Below are positions 33,624 to 42,609 of a stretch of DNA of 64,000 bases, in pieces. This DNA is from Streptomyces niveus (GTDB taxonomy: Bacteria > Actinomycetota > Actinomycetes > Streptomycetales > Streptomycetaceae), in NCBI RefSeq assembly GCF_002009175.1, contig NZ_CP018047.1, forward strand, positions 2,232,001-2,296,000, in the 5' to 3' direction. The notes under the pieces were generated by a model that saw only the letters and a list, made by a program, of their open reading frames with translations, was not told the DNA's origin and did no database searches. The stretch's first letter is position 1, and every line of letters starts with the position of its first letter. A program made the position numbers and the translations under genes.

Positions 33624-35389
33624 GACCGGCCCTTGTCGTCTCCCAGCGGAGCGGCGGCGCCCTGCCCGGGTTCAACAACGTCCCGCCGGCCCGAGTTGTG
33701 CGCGTCGTCGAGAGCGGACACCTCGGGGTGGTGCAGGTCGAACGCCGGGGATTCGGAGCGGATCCGGGGCAGGGTGATGAAGTTGTGCCGCGGGGGCGGG
33801 CAGGAAGTCGCCCATTCGAGCGAACGGCCGTAGCCCCACGGGTCGTCCTCCTCGACCTTCTTCCCGTACTTGGCGGTCTTCCAGACGTTGTAGAAGAACG
33901 GCAGCATCGACAGACCGAGCAGGAAAGAGCTGATCGTGGAGATGGTGTTCAGCGTGGTGAATCCGTCGGCGGCGAGATAGTCCGCGTACCGGCGCGGCAT
34001 TCCCTCCGCGCCGAGCCAGTGCTGCACCAGGAACGTGCCGTGGAATCCGACGAACAGCGTCCAGAAGGTGATCTTCCCGAGCCGTTCGTCGAGGATCTTG
34101 CCCGTCATCTTCGGCCACCAGAAGTGGAATCCGGCGAACATCGCGAACACCACCGTGCCGAAGACCACGTAATGGAAGTGCGCGACCACGAAGTACGAGT
34201 CGGAGACATGGAAGTCCATCGGCGGCGACGCGAGGATGACGCCCGTCAGACCACCGAAAAGGAAGGTGACGAGGAATCCGATCGACCAGAGCATCGGTGT
34301 CTCGAAGGACAGCGAGCCTTTCCACATCGTGCCGATCCAGTTGAAGAACTTCACACCGGTCGGCACCGCGATCAGGAACGTCATGAACGAGAAGAACGGC
34401 AACAGCACACCGCCGGTGACGAACATGTGGTGCGCCCACACCGTGGCGGAGAGACCCGCGATGGCGATCGTCGCGCCCACCAGCCCGATATAGCCGAAGA
34501 TCGGCTTCCGGCTGAACACCGGAATGATCTCGGTGACGATTCCGAAGAAGGGCAGGGCGATGATGTACACCTCCGGATGCCCGAAGAACCAGAACAGGTG
34601 CTGCCACAGCAACGCCCCGCCGGTGGCGGCGTCGAAGATGTGCGCACCGAATTTCCGGTCGGCCTCCAGCGCGAGCAACGCACCGGCGAGGACGGGGAAG
34701 GCGAGCAGGACCAGTACGGCGGTCAGCAGCACGTTCCAGCAGAAGATCGGCATCCGGAACATCGTCATGCCGGGCGCGCGCATACAGACGATCGTGGTGA
34801 TGAAGTTGACCGAACCGAGAATGGTGCCGAAGCCGGAGAAGGCCAGACCCATGATCCACAGATCGGCGCCGACACTCGGTGAACGGACCGCGTCGGACAA
34901 CGGCGAATAGGCGAACCAGCCGAAGTCCGCCGCGCCCTGCGGGGTGATGAAACCGGCCACCACGATCGTCGAGCCGAACAGATAGAGCCAGTAGGCGAAC
35001 ATGTTCAGCCGGGGGAACGCCACATCGGGCGCGCCGAGCTGGAGCGGCATGATCCAGTTGGTGAATCCGGCGAACAGCGGTGTCGCGAACATCAGCAGCA
35101 TGATCGTGCCGTGCATCGTGAACGCCTGGTTGAACTGCTCGTTCGACACGATCTGCAGCCCCGGACGCGCCAGCTCGGCGCGCATGACCAGCGCCATCAC
35201 CCCGCCGATCACGAAGAACGCGAACGACGTGACCAGATAGAGCGTCCCGATCGTCTTGTGGTCGGTACTGGTCAGCCATTTGATGACGACGGTGCCTGGC
35301 TTCTTGCGCCGTACCGGCAGTTCGTCCGCGTACGAGTCGTCGTCACTCTCCTGCGGCGCGTCGACCTCAAATCCGGGCTGTGCGGCCAC
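33620..35389 (-). CDS. ctaD: cytochrome c oxidase subunit I (aa3 type), solitary paralogue
   Basis: A 589-residue, 12-helix heme-copper oxidase subunit reducing O2. It shows the CuB ligands in [13 protein letters not shown] and [12 protein letters not shown], the heme pair in [13 protein letters not shown], and the N-terminal HGTIMLLMF heme a ligand. A cytoplasmic acidic tail of about 60 residues is normal for Streptomyces. GTG 35389 is the start. No subunit II, III or bc1 genes are adjacent, so it is an extra copy that must borrow partners or form an alternative oxidase. It is neighbour to copper-type genes. Confidence 0.93.
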   Translation of the reverse strand: MAAQPGFEVDAPQESDDDSYADELPVRRKKPGTVVIKWLTSTDHKTIGTLYLVTSFAFFVIGGVMALVMRAELARPGLQIVSNEQFNQAFTMHGTIMLLMFATPLFAGFTNWIMPLQLGAPDVAFPRLNMFAYWLYLFGSTIVVAGFITPQGAADFGWFAYSPLSDAVRSPSVGADLWIMGLAFSGFGTILGSVNFITTIVCMRAPGMTMFRMPIFCWNVLLTAVLVLLAFPVLAGALLALEADRKFGAHIFDAATGGALLWQHLFWFFGHPEVYIIALPFFGIVTEIIPVFSRKPIFGYIGLVGATIAIAGLSATVWAHHMFVTGGVLLPFFSFMTFLIAVPTGVKFFNWIGTMWKGSLSFETPMLWSIGFLVTFLFGGLTGVILASPPMDFHVSDSYFVVAHFHYVVFGTVVFAMFAGFHFWWPKMTGKILDERLGKITFWTLFVGFHGTFLVQHWLGAEGMPRRYADYLAADGFTTLNTISTISSFLLGLSMLPFFYNVWKTAKYGKKVEEDDPWGYGRSLEWATSCPPPRHNFITLPRIRSESPAFDLHHPEVSALDDAHNSGRRDVVEPGQGAAAPLGDDKGRS

Positions 35390-35475
35390 ACCAACTCCAG
35401 TTCAGTCACCGACCGCCAAAGCGAACTCGCCTGTGCCGGCAGGGCAAACCACGACAAACAAAGATGATTACGCCC

Positions 35476-35487
35476 GCAATGTATTGC
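35476..35487. promoter_or_regulatory. small inverted repeat upstream of ctaD
   Basis: GCAAT - GT - ATTGC (35476-35487), in an AT-richer stretch 87-98 bp before the ctaD start. A possible operator; nothing else distinctive lies in 35390-35592. Confidence 0.3.
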
Positions 35488-35592
35488 ATGCCGGTTGCGC
35501 GGAGTGACACGGAAGCGGGCATCTGGCCCGGTTTCACACGTTCGTGGGGCGCGGGGGTGCGCACCTCGACCGCGTACTCATGATGATCTGTC

Positions 35593-36276
35593 TTACGGCC
35601 TTCGGTCCCCGGACCTGGTCCTGGTGGCCAGGACGAGCGGTGTCGTGCCGCCGGCCTCGGCGAACCGTTCCGGTGTCAGGCCGGCGTCCAGGAAGGCGTG
35701 CAGCAGCTCCGGCAGGGGACGGTGCGTCGCGCCGACCTTGTCGCGCAGGCCCTGGTCCGTCCAGGAGTCCGTGGTCCAGTGGCCGTCGAGATAGCCGGGC
35801 CGGACGACGACCCTGTCCGGGTCGCTGCGGTCGGCGAAGCCTCCGCAGAAGCAGGGGTGGACGCCGATGTGCACGAACACCCCGCCGGGGCTCAGCACCC
35901 GCGCCACCTCTTGGAGCACCGCGGGGTAGTGGGGCATGTCGGTGTGCACCATCACCGCGAGTACGGCCGGCAGCGATCCGTCCCGGAACGGCAGCCGCTC
36001 GGCGTCGGCCCGCGCCACCGGCAGCCGGCCGCGGGCGTGGCCCAGCATCCCGGCCGCGAGGTCCACACCGACGGGGGTCCGGCCGAGCGCCCGGACGCGG
36101 GCGGCGTGGATGCCGGTGCCGCAGCCGATCTCCAGGCAGGGGCCGGTGCCCTCGCCGAGCAGGTCACCGATGAGGTCGCCGAGACCGAGCGGGTCGGCGT
36201 GCCCTTCGTCGGTGGCACCGAGGAATTCGTGCTCGTACCAGTCCGCGATCTCGTCGTACGCCGCCGTCGTCGCCAT
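35593..36276 (-). CDS. class I SAM-dependent methyltransferase
   Basis: A 227-residue cytosolic methyltransferase. Motif I is CLEIGCGTGIHAARV (near 47-61), with VGVDLAAGML binding the ribose. Motif II-like LPFRDGSLPAVLAVMVHTDM and RVLSPGGVFVHIGVHPCF complete the Methyltransf_11 core. A Cys-containing loop (CFCGGFADRSD) and C-terminal helices may form the substrate site. It is the gene after the conservon P450s on the same strand, 82 bp away, so it may act on the same product or simply be transcribed with them. Substrate unknown. Confidence 0.88.
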   Translation of the reverse strand: MATTAAYDEIADWYEHEFLGATDEGHADPLGLGDLIGDLLGEGTGPCLEIGCGTGIHAARVRALGRTPVGVDLAAGMLGHARGRLPVARADAERLPFRDGSLPAVLAVMVHTDMPHYPAVLQEVARVLSPGGVFVHIGVHPCFCGGFADRSDPDRVVVRPGYLDGHWTTDSWTDQGLRDKVGATHRPLPELLHAFLDAGLTPERFAEAGGTTPLVLATRTRSGDRRP

Positions 36277-36358
36277 GGGCCCGCCCTCTCGTTCCGCCGC
36301 CGCTGTCCGCCGTAGGGGCCCGGGGTCCGGCCGGACGGGCCGGTGCCGGCCGTCCCGG

Positions 36359-37612
36359 TCAGGCTTCCAGGCGTACCGGCAGTGTGGCCGAGCTGTTGGA
36401 GAACAGCGAGGGTACGGGGGTCAGGTCGGCCGGGTCGACGGCCAGGGTCAGCTCCGGGTACCGCTTGAACACCGCCGGTATCGCCAGCGCCGCTTCGAGC
36501 CTGGCCAGCGGGGCGCCGAGACAGAAGTGCGGACCGTGGCTGAACGCCAGGTGCTTGCGCTGCTCCCTGGTGATGTCGAACTCGTCGGCGGACTCGCCGT
36601 GTTGGGCCCGGTCGCGGCCGACCGCGCTGTACGGGGCCATGATCGCCTCGCCCTTGGCGATGCGTACGCCCGCGATCTCCACGTCCTCCAGGGGATAGCG
36701 GAAGGGGAAGTTGCCGATCGGGGCGTCCCAGCGCAGGGTCTCCTCGACCACGTCCGCCCAGACCGCCTCGTCCCCCCGCTCGGCGAGGGCGTGCTGGTCG
36801 GGGTGGGTGAGCAGGGCGCGTACGGCGTTGGTGATCAGGCTGAGCGTGGTCTCCTGACCGGCGGAGAGCATCAGCAGCAGGGTGCCGACCAGTTCCTCCT
36901 CGCTGAGCGAGTCGGGGTCCTCGTCGCGGGCGGCGATGAGCGCGCTGGTCAGGTCGGCGCCGGGATTCCGGCGGCAGTTGTCGACCACCCGCGCGAGGAG
37001 CTGGTACTGCTCGATCTGACTGGCCGTCACTTCCTCCGGTCCCAGGTCGGAGCGGAAGATGTTGTCCATCAGCTCCTTGAGGCGGGGCCGCTCGTGCTCG
37101 GGGACGCCGAACAGTTCGCAGATCACCCGCATGGGCACCGGATGGGCGAAGTGACGCCGGAGGTCGACGTTGCCGTCGGCGTCCGCGTGCGAGGGCAGCG
37201 CGTCCAGCAGCTCGCCCACGATCTGCTCGATGCGCGGGCGCAGCTCCTGGACCCGGCGGGGCGTGAACGTCTGGGTGACCAGCTTCCGCAGCCTTCGGTG
37301 CTCCTGGCCGTCCGAGGTGACCATGTTGGTGACCTTGACCATGCCGATGAGCGGCCAGCCGTCGGATATCTCGCCGCGCAGGACGGCGTTCCAGTTGCGC
37401 CAGTCCTTGCTGAACCGCGGGTCGGCGATCATGTCGTTGAGCAGGGCGTGGTCGGTCACGGACCACGCCATGACGTCTCCGGGCAGCTTGATACGGACCA
37501 CGGGGCCGAGTTCGCGGAGCCTGGCCGCCTCGCCGTGGTGGTCGCCGCCGTGCGGGTCGAGGGTGACGACGGGTATGCCGGCCTCGGACGAGGCTGCCTC
37601 TTGCGTGGTCAT
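36359..37612 (-). CDS. cytochrome P450 (CYP154-like), conservon-associated
   Basis: A 417-residue soluble class I P450. The I-helix is AGQETT (251-256), the K-helix ETLR with Glu291/Arg294, and the heme loop FSHGPHFCLG with Cys364. B-helix EHRRLRKLVTQTFTP is typical of actinomycete P450s. ATG 37612 is preceded by GGAGAAG. It follows the CYP157-like gene by 91 bp. In Streptomyces conservons a CYP157 and a CYP154 gene are often paired, which supports this call. Redox partners are not encoded nearby, and the substrate is unknown. Confidence 0.9.
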   Translation of the reverse strand: MTTQEAASSEAGIPVVTLDPHGGDHHGEAARLRELGPVVRIKLPGDVMAWSVTDHALLNDMIADPRFSKDWRNWNAVLRGEISDGWPLIGMVKVTNMVTSDGQEHRRLRKLVTQTFTPRRVQELRPRIEQIVGELLDALPSHADADGNVDLRRHFAHPVPMRVICELFGVPEHERPRLKELMDNIFRSDLGPEEVTASQIEQYQLLARVVDNCRRNPGADLTSALIAARDEDPDSLSEEELVGTLLLMLSAGQETTLSLITNAVRALLTHPDQHALAERGDEAVWADVVEETLRWDAPIGNFPFRYPLEDVEIAGVRIAKGEAIMAPYSAVGRDRAQHGESADEFDITREQRKHLAFSHGPHFCLGAPLARLEAALAIPAVFKRYPELTLAVDPADLTPVPSLFSNSSATLPVRLEA

Positions 37613-37702
37613 GTTGCTTCTCCAGAACTCGGGCTGGTGTGTGCGGTTGTCCGGGAAGTTCCGCCGGGATCGGGCCACTTCGGCCGCTTCGGCCGCTCGG
37701 GG

Positions 37703-38971
37703 TTACCCCCGGCCGGCGCGGACCGGGATCCGGGCCGCCGAGAAGCGGGCCGGGAGCGCGACGGGGACCCGCGTCCAGGGTGACGGGCGCCAGGTCACCT
37801 CCCCGGCGGGAATGGCGAGCTTCATGTCCGGCAGCAGGTTCAGCGCGGTGTTCACCGCCGTACGGGTGATGAGCCGCGCCGGTACCTGCGCCGGGCAGAC
37901 GTGCGGTCCGGCCGAGAAGGCGAGATGGGCGCGGTTGCCCGGCTCCTCGTCGCCCTCGTCGGGGCGGATCGCGGGGTCGTCGTTGGCGGCGGCGTGGCCG
38001 AGGATGAGGCAGTCGCCGCGCCGGATGAACCGGCCGCCCAACTCCGTGTCGTGCAGGGCGTACCGGGCCGGCATGTTGTTCATCGGCGGGTCGCGCCACA
38101 GCGCCTGGTCGAGCGCGTCGTCGACACCGAGACGGCCGCCGTGCAGCCGGGCGGCGAACCGCGGGTCGGTGAGCATCAGGCGCAGCGTGTGCGAGATCCA
38201 GGCGGTGACGGTCTCGTTGCCGGCGGAGATCATCACCACGATGGACTGGAGTCGCTCGGCCTCGTTGCGGAGGTTCGGGTGGTTGATGAAGACCGTCGTC
38301 ATGTCGTCGGTCGGGTTGCGCCGCCGCTCGCGCACCGTGTCGAGCAGGATCTCCTCGAAGTGCCGGTTGCCCGCCTGCGAGTCGCCCGCGCTGCCGAACA
38401 GCGCGATGAGCGCGTCCAGCAACTCCCGCCCCTCGATGGCGTCGAGACCGAACAGCGAGGCGAGGGACAGCATCGGGACGATCGTGGCGTACTCGTTCAC
38501 CAGGTCCGCGCTGCCGCGCTCGGAGAACTCCGCGATCAGGTCGGTGCAGATCTTCTCGACATGGCGGCGCACCTTGCGCTGGTCGATCCGTGCGATGCCG
38601 TCGTCGAGCGGCTTGCGCAGCCGCCGGTGCTCGGCGCCGTCGGCGCCGATGACGTTGGCGCGCCAGCCCATCATCGGCAGCAGGCCCGAGTCGGGCGAGA
38701 CGACGCCGTCGTGCATATGGCGCCACTTGCGGCCGTCGCGGGAGTAGATCTGCTCCTGGCGGGTGATGGTCAGCAGTTCCCGGTAGCCCATCACGAGCCA
38801 GGCGGGGACGCCCGGTTCGAGCTCCACCTTGGCCACGTTGCCCCACTCCGCGCGGAGCCTGCGGTAGACGGCGCGCGGGTCGGGGGCGCCCACCGCGGCG
38901 GACAGCGGGAGCAGCCCCGTACCGCCGCCGTGGGAGTGGTGCGCAGGGCAGCCGGGCGGGGGCGAACTCAT
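37703..38971 (-). CDS. CYP157-like cytochrome P450 lacking the ExxR motif, conservon-associated
   Basis: A 422-residue P450. The heme loop FSAGPHVCPA keeps Cys359, but the following residue pattern is CPA rather than CxG. The I-helix is ISAGNETV (248-255). At the K-helix position, where P450s carry ExxR, this protein reads DQALW (288-292), then RDPPMNN, so both the Glu and the Arg are missing. That loss is described for the Streptomyces CYP157 family. The ATG overlaps the end of the GTPase gene by 4 bp, so it is part of the conservon operon. It may still bind heme, with an altered redox or signalling role. Confidence 0.88.
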   Translation of the reverse strand: MSSPPPGCPAHHSHGGGTGLLPLSAAVGAPDPRAVYRRLRAEWGNVAKVELEPGVPAWLVMGYRELLTITRQEQIYSRDGRKWRHMHDGVVSPDSGLLPMMGWRANVIGADGAEHRRLRKPLDDGIARIDQRKVRRHVEKICTDLIAEFSERGSADLVNEYATIVPMLSLASLFGLDAIEGRELLDALIALFGSAGDSQAGNRHFEEILLDTVRERRRNPTDDMTTVFINHPNLRNEAERLQSIVVMISAGNETVTAWISHTLRLMLTDPRFAARLHGGRLGVDDALDQALWRDPPMNNMPARYALHDTELGGRFIRRGDCLILGHAAANDDPAIRPDEGDEEPGNRAHLAFSAGPHVCPAQVPARLITRTAVNTALNLLPDMKLAIPAGEVTWRPSPWTRVPVALPARFSAARIPVRAGRG

Positions 38972-39573
38972 GAGGCGGTCTCCGGGGTGCGTGCCGAGCC
39001 GACCGAGACGTACTCGACCAGGCTGATCAGGGCGTCGACGGACGAGGCGTGGTCACGCGCGTCGCACACCATCACGGGTGTCTCGGGCAACAGGTCGAGT
39101 GCGTCGCGGAGTTCGTCCGCCTCGTACCGCTCGCTGTCGGGGAACTGGTTGACCGCGACCGCGAACGGCAGTCCGCGCAGTTCCAGTTGTTCGAGGACGT
39201 CGAAGCTGTCCTCCAGTCTGCGGGTGTCGACGATGACGAGCACGCCGAGCGCGCCCTCCGCCAGCCCCTCCCACAGATCCCAGAAGCGGCGCTGTCCCGG
39301 GGTCCCGAACAGATAGAGGACGAGGCGGGAGTTGAGGGTGATCCGGCCGAAGTCCATCGCGACGGTGGTCGTGGTCTTCGTGCTCATTCCGGCCAGGACG
39401 TCCACGCCGACGCTCGCCTGTGTCATGACCTCCTCGGTGCGCAGCGGCTCGATCTCGCTGACCGAGCCGACCAGCGTGGTCTTGCCGACGCCGAACGCGC
39501 CCACGACGAGGATCTTGACGGCCTGCTGGACAGTGTCGGGCAGGTAGCGGTCAGCGGAGCCGACGGAGACCAT
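38968..39573 (-). CDS. conservon GTP-binding protein (CvnD-like)
   Basis: A 201-residue small Ras-like GTPase of the MglA-related ATP/GTP-binding family found in conservons. The P-loop GAFGVGKTT is at 25-33. The switch region contains TQASVGVDVL, followed by the G3-like YLFGTPGQRRFWDLWEGLAEGALGVLVIVD and the G4-like AVAVNQFPDS. ATG 39573 overlaps the DUF742 gene by 23 bp, marking tight coupling. It would transmit the state of the sensor/roadblock complex. Confidence 0.93.
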   Translation of the reverse strand: MVSVGSADRYLPDTVQQAVKILVVGAFGVGKTTLVGSVSEIEPLRTEEVMTQASVGVDVLAGMSTKTTTTVAMDFGRITLNSRLVLYLFGTPGQRRFWDLWEGLAEGALGVLVIVDTRRLEDSFDVLEQLELRGLPFAVAVNQFPDSERYEADELRDALDLLPETPVMVCDARDHASSVDALISLVEYVSVGSARTPETAS

Positions 39574-39922
39574 CCAGTACCTCCTGGAGGAGTTGCGAGT
39601 CGGGCAGGGCGGCCCTGGGGACACCGGAACGGGCGGACAGATGACCGCTGTCGACGAGATCGGAGGCCAGCACCTTCACCAGGCTGACCGGCAGACCGAG
39701 ATGGGCGGCCGCCTCCACGAGGGACAGCAGCCGCTCGCACATCCGCACCAGGGCGCGTTCCTCCCTGGTCGCCGAGACCGGCAGGGCGCGTGGAGGGCTG
39801 ATCGCCACGAGGAGTGTCTCGATGTTTATGGTGTTGCGGCTCGGCCGGGAGCGCCCCTTGGTGATGACGTACGGACGTAACGCTCCGGCGCTGTCGTCGT
39901 ACTCCCCTCCCGGTCCGTTCAT
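39551..39922 (-). CDS. DUF742 conservon protein (CvnC-like), contains a TTA codon
   Basis: A 123-residue DUF742 protein with a winged-helix-like body. RPYVITKGRSRP begins the domain, then NIETLLVA, MCERLLSLVEAAAHLGLPVSLVKVLASDLVDSGHL and PDSQLLQEVLDGLRRL at the C-terminus. Leu15 is encoded by TTA (complement 39878-39880), the rare codon read by the bldA tRNA in Streptomyces, so production of this and downstream conservon proteins may be limited to late growth. The ATG overlaps the roadblock gene's stop by 4 bp. Confidence 0.93.
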   Translation of the reverse strand: MNGPGGEYDDSAGALRPYVITKGRSRPSRNTINIETLLVAISPPRALPVSATREERALVRMCERLLSLVEAAAHLGLPVSLVKVLASDLVDSGHLSARSGVPRAALPDSQLLQEVLDGLRRLR

Positions 39923-40332
39923 ACGGAGTCCTGCCTCGGCGGGCTGCTCAGGTTGCCCGCGCCGATCTTCATCACCTGCGCCTGCATCTGCCGGGCGACG
40001 AGCTTCGGGTCCACCACGGGGCCCGTCACCACCGCGAGATGGGCGCCGTTGGCGCTGCGCATGAAGAGGAAACCGCCGTTGAACTCCACCATCTGCTGGT
40101 GCACCGCTCCGCCGTCCGCGCCGAACTCCCGGCCGAGACTGCGGCCGAGGGACTGGAGCCCGGAACAGCTGGCCGACAGGCGCTCGGCGGCGTCCCGGTC
40201 CATTCCGTCCGAACTGGCCAGCAGGAGTCCGTCGGCGCTGAACACGATGACCCGCTCGACGCCCGGTACGACGGCGACGTCGGCGATCATCCAACCGCGC
40301 TGCTCCGGGTTCTCCACGTAGCTCATACTCAC
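39919..40332 (-). CDS. roadblock/LC7-domain protein (CvnB-like)
   Basis: A 137-residue GTPase-partner protein. The roadblock fold shows WMIADVAVVPGVERVIVFSADGLLLASSDGMDRDAAERLSASCSGLQSLG (15-64), then MVEFNGGFLFMRSANGAHLAVVTG and VDPKLVARQMQAQV. The GTG start overlaps the sensor gene's stop (GTGA). In conservons it is thought to regulate the nucleotide state of the small GTPase, like MglB for MglA. Confidence 0.93.
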   Translation of the reverse strand: MSMSYVENPEQRGWMIADVAVVPGVERVIVFSADGLLLASSDGMDRDAAERLSASCSGLQSLGRSLGREFGADGGAVHQQMVEFNGGFLFMRSANGAHLAVVTGPVVDPKLVARQMQAQVMKIGAGNLSSPPRQDSV

Positions 40333-41969
40333 GTCTGTCCTTCTGGGGGGTGGGGGATGGCGGAGGAAGACGGGCCGTGCAGGCCCTCGTTGGGGGCGGA
40401 GTCCACGGCCGGGTCCGGGGCGGTGGACGCGGTGGGGGCGTCCGCGGGCTCGTCGGGGGACGGCCAGGAGCGGCTGCCCTCGAAGAACTGCTCCATCCAG
40501 TCGCCGGCCTCTTCCGGCGAGCCGGGCGGGGTGACGGCGGACGGGGCGGGGGTCACCGCCTCGGCGCGGGGCGCGTAGTCCTCGCGCCGCGAACGCCGCT
40601 GCGGGAGCCGTCGGGCGGTGCGCGGCGCGTCGGGGTCGGAAGCCGGAGGGGGGACGACGGGCGCGGCGGCGGAAGCCGGTGCCTCGGCCGGTGCGGGGAC
40701 GGCGGCGGGCGCGGCCTGTGGCTCCGTTCTCGGCGCGGGGGACGGCGCGGGCGCGGGGACCTCCGGGACCGGCTGCGCCGCGGGCAGGACCCGCCCCGTC
40801 GGCGTACCGGCCGGCGCGAGCGTTTCCAGTACATCCACCGGCACCAGGACCACGGCGCGGACACCGCCGTACGGCGAGGGCCCGAGGTCGACCTGGAAAC
40901 CGTGCCGTTCGGCGAAGCGGCCGACCACCGCGAGGCCGGTCTGCGGGATCTCGCCGACGTCGCCGACGCCGAGGAGGCGGCGGCCCGAGACGATCTCGCG
41001 GGCCTCGGCGAGCCGGTACTCGTCCAGGCCCAGGCCGCCGTCGTCGACCTCGATGACCGCGCCGCGCTGCACCGTGCGCACCGTCACGGGCACGCCCGTC
41101 TTCGGCGGCGAGTACTCCGTGGCGTTGGCGAGCAGCTCGGCCATGAGGTGGATCAGCGGTTCGACCACGGACGGGGTGACGCCCACGTCGGGGTCACCGC
41201 TGACCTCGACCCGCTTGAAGGCGACGATACGGCCGGACGCCGCGCGGACCACGTCCACCAGCGCGAGCGGCCGCTGCCACTGCTGGCCGGGCCACTCGCC
41301 GCACAGCACCTTGAGACTCTGCGCGTGCCTGGCCTGCTGCGTGGCGGCGTGGTCCACCAGCATGGTGGTCTCCAGCAGGTCCGTGTCGCCGGGGTAGCGG
41401 TCGGCCAGACCGGTCACGGTCGCCTGGATCCGGTGCGCGGAGGTCTGCACCCGGCTCGCCAGCTCGACCAGCGAGAGGCGCTGCGACTCCTCGCGGTCGT
41501 CGGCCTCCTCCGTGACCGCGAGGAGCAGCCGGTCGAACCACTCGGCGACGCCCGCGCCCAACTCGTCGTCGCTGTAGTGCGGTCGGGGGATCTCGGTCCG
41601 GGAGAAGGCCGCGGGCAGCCGCTTCGTGACGAGGAACTCGACTTCCGCGCGCACCAGTTCGGCGCGGTTCTGGGTCTGCCGGTGCCAGTGGGCCTCACGG
41701 CCGGCCGCCTCGGCCCGTACGCGATCGACCTCGGCCCGCCGCTCGGCGGCGTCCGACACGGCGTCACGGTGCCGTCTGCGCAGGGATTCCATGGTGACCG
41801 GCACCAGCAGGGCGACCGCGCCGTACGCCACCGCCGCCCCGATGTGTACGCCCGCGAGGGCCACCACACCGACGGCGACGGCGAGAAGGGCCAGAAGCTG
41901 CGCCACCGGCCACAGGAGCCGCGCCCCACGGTCGCGTGGTGGGGATGCGGGGGTGGGGGTTCGGACCAT
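40329..41969 (-). CDS. conservon sensor-like histidine-kinase ATPase (CvnA-like)
   Basis: A 546-residue membrane protein, first of the six-gene conservon. Two helices (about 20-38 and 44-60) are joined by a tiny loop, with no sensor domain between them. A coiled coil with RRRHRDAVSDAAERRAEVDRVRAEA and HRIQATVTGLADRYPGD follows, then a HATPase_c domain with ELLANATEYSPP (N box) and IEVDDGGLGLD (G1 box). The dimerisation helix carries LVDHAATQQARH, and a phospho-acceptor His is not certain. A Pro/Ala-rich tail (420-546) completes it. ATG 41969 has GAAGG 6 nt upstream. No response regulator is encoded, as usual for conservons. Confidence 0.92.
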   Translation of the reverse strand: MVRTPTPASPPRDRGARLLWPVAQLLALLAVAVGVVALAGVHIGAAVAYGAVALLVPVTMESLRRRHRDAVSDAAERRAEVDRVRAEAAGREAHWHRQTQNRAELVRAEVEFLVTKRLPAAFSRTEIPRPHYSDDELGAGVAEWFDRLLLAVTEEADDREESQRLSLVELASRVQTSAHRIQATVTGLADRYPGDTDLLETTMLVDHAATQQARHAQSLKVLCGEWPGQQWQRPLALVDVVRAASGRIVAFKRVEVSGDPDVGVTPSVVEPLIHLMAELLANATEYSPPKTGVPVTVRTVQRGAVIEVDDGGLGLDEYRLAEAREIVSGRRLLGVGDVGEIPQTGLAVVGRFAERHGFQVDLGPSPYGGVRAVVLVPVDVLETLAPAGTPTGRVLPAAQPVPEVPAPAPSPAPRTEPQAAPAAVPAPAEAPASAAAPVVPPPASDPDAPRTARRLPQRRSRREDYAPRAEAVTPAPSAVTPPGSPEEAGDWMEQFFEGSRSWPSPDEPADAPTASTAPDPAVDSAPNEGLHGPSSSAIPHPPEGQT

Positions 41970-42207
41970 GGGAAACCTTCGAGTTGGCTGAAGTCGATGT
42001 CCGGCGGTGAGTCGTCCGCAGCGGTCCGTGGGCTCATCTGGATGCGCGCGACTCGTCAACTACCCCCGTGCCGGACATTGTTGAGTGATCGTATATCCGA
42101 TCGGCATATGAAGCGGTCACTTCGCGAACACGGGCGGTGACGTGCCCGGTTCGCGCCGCGACCGCCTGAGCCCGAGCCCGAACGGGCCGCCGTTCCGGGG
42201 CAGTTGG

Positions 42208-42609
42208 CTACCTCGCGAAACGCGGCAGCCATCTCGCCTGGTAGTCGCCGTGCCCGGCGTGCTCCGCCGCCATCTGGCGGACGACGAAGCCCAGCCCCAC
42301 GGCGCGGCCGGAGGGGAAGTCGTGCTCGGGGCGGTCGACGTCCAGGTGCGCGACCTCCGCGTACTCGCCCAGGAGCACTCTGCTCGTCTCGATCCGGCGC
42401 AGCGTGCGAGCCGGGTCCTGGAGGGCGATATGGCGGTCGTAGCCCTGTGTCCGCACACTGAACGAGATGCCGCCGGACCGGTCGTGGACCTCGCCCGGCG
42501 CCTCGGGCGGGCACCGCCAGCGCTCCCCGCCGGCCGCCCGCGCGACCTGCTCCTCCTCGTCCAGGCGTGCCCGAACAAAAGCCAGCATGTCCGTGTTCTC
42601 TGTTCTCAC
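42208..42609 (-). CDS. DUF6221 family protein
   Basis: A 133-residue soluble protein of a family common in Streptomyces. It has the typical N-terminus LAFVRARLDEEEQVARAAGG, a Trp-containing acidic stretch ERWRCPPEAPGEVHD, the DRHIALQDPARTLRRIETSRVLLGEY helix and a C-terminal VVRQMAAEHAGHGDYQARWLP (the family ends AxxYxxHPxYxxxW). The start is GTG 42609, with GAGGGA 10 nt before it. The function is unknown; the scattered, strain-variable occurrence of this family makes it a mark of accessory DNA. Confidence 0.82.
   Translation of the reverse strand: MRTENTDMLAFVRARLDEEEQVARAAGGERWRCPPEAPGEVHDRSGGISFSVRTQGYDRHIALQDPARTLRRIETSRVLLGEYAEVAHLDVDRPEHDFPSGRAVGLGFVVRQMAAEHAGHGDYQARWLPRFAR

Noticed and set aside
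42082..42112. Possible conservon promoter around GATCGTATATCCGATC
   Set aside because: AT-rich and plausible but no convincing -35/-10 pair; nothing firm to annotate.
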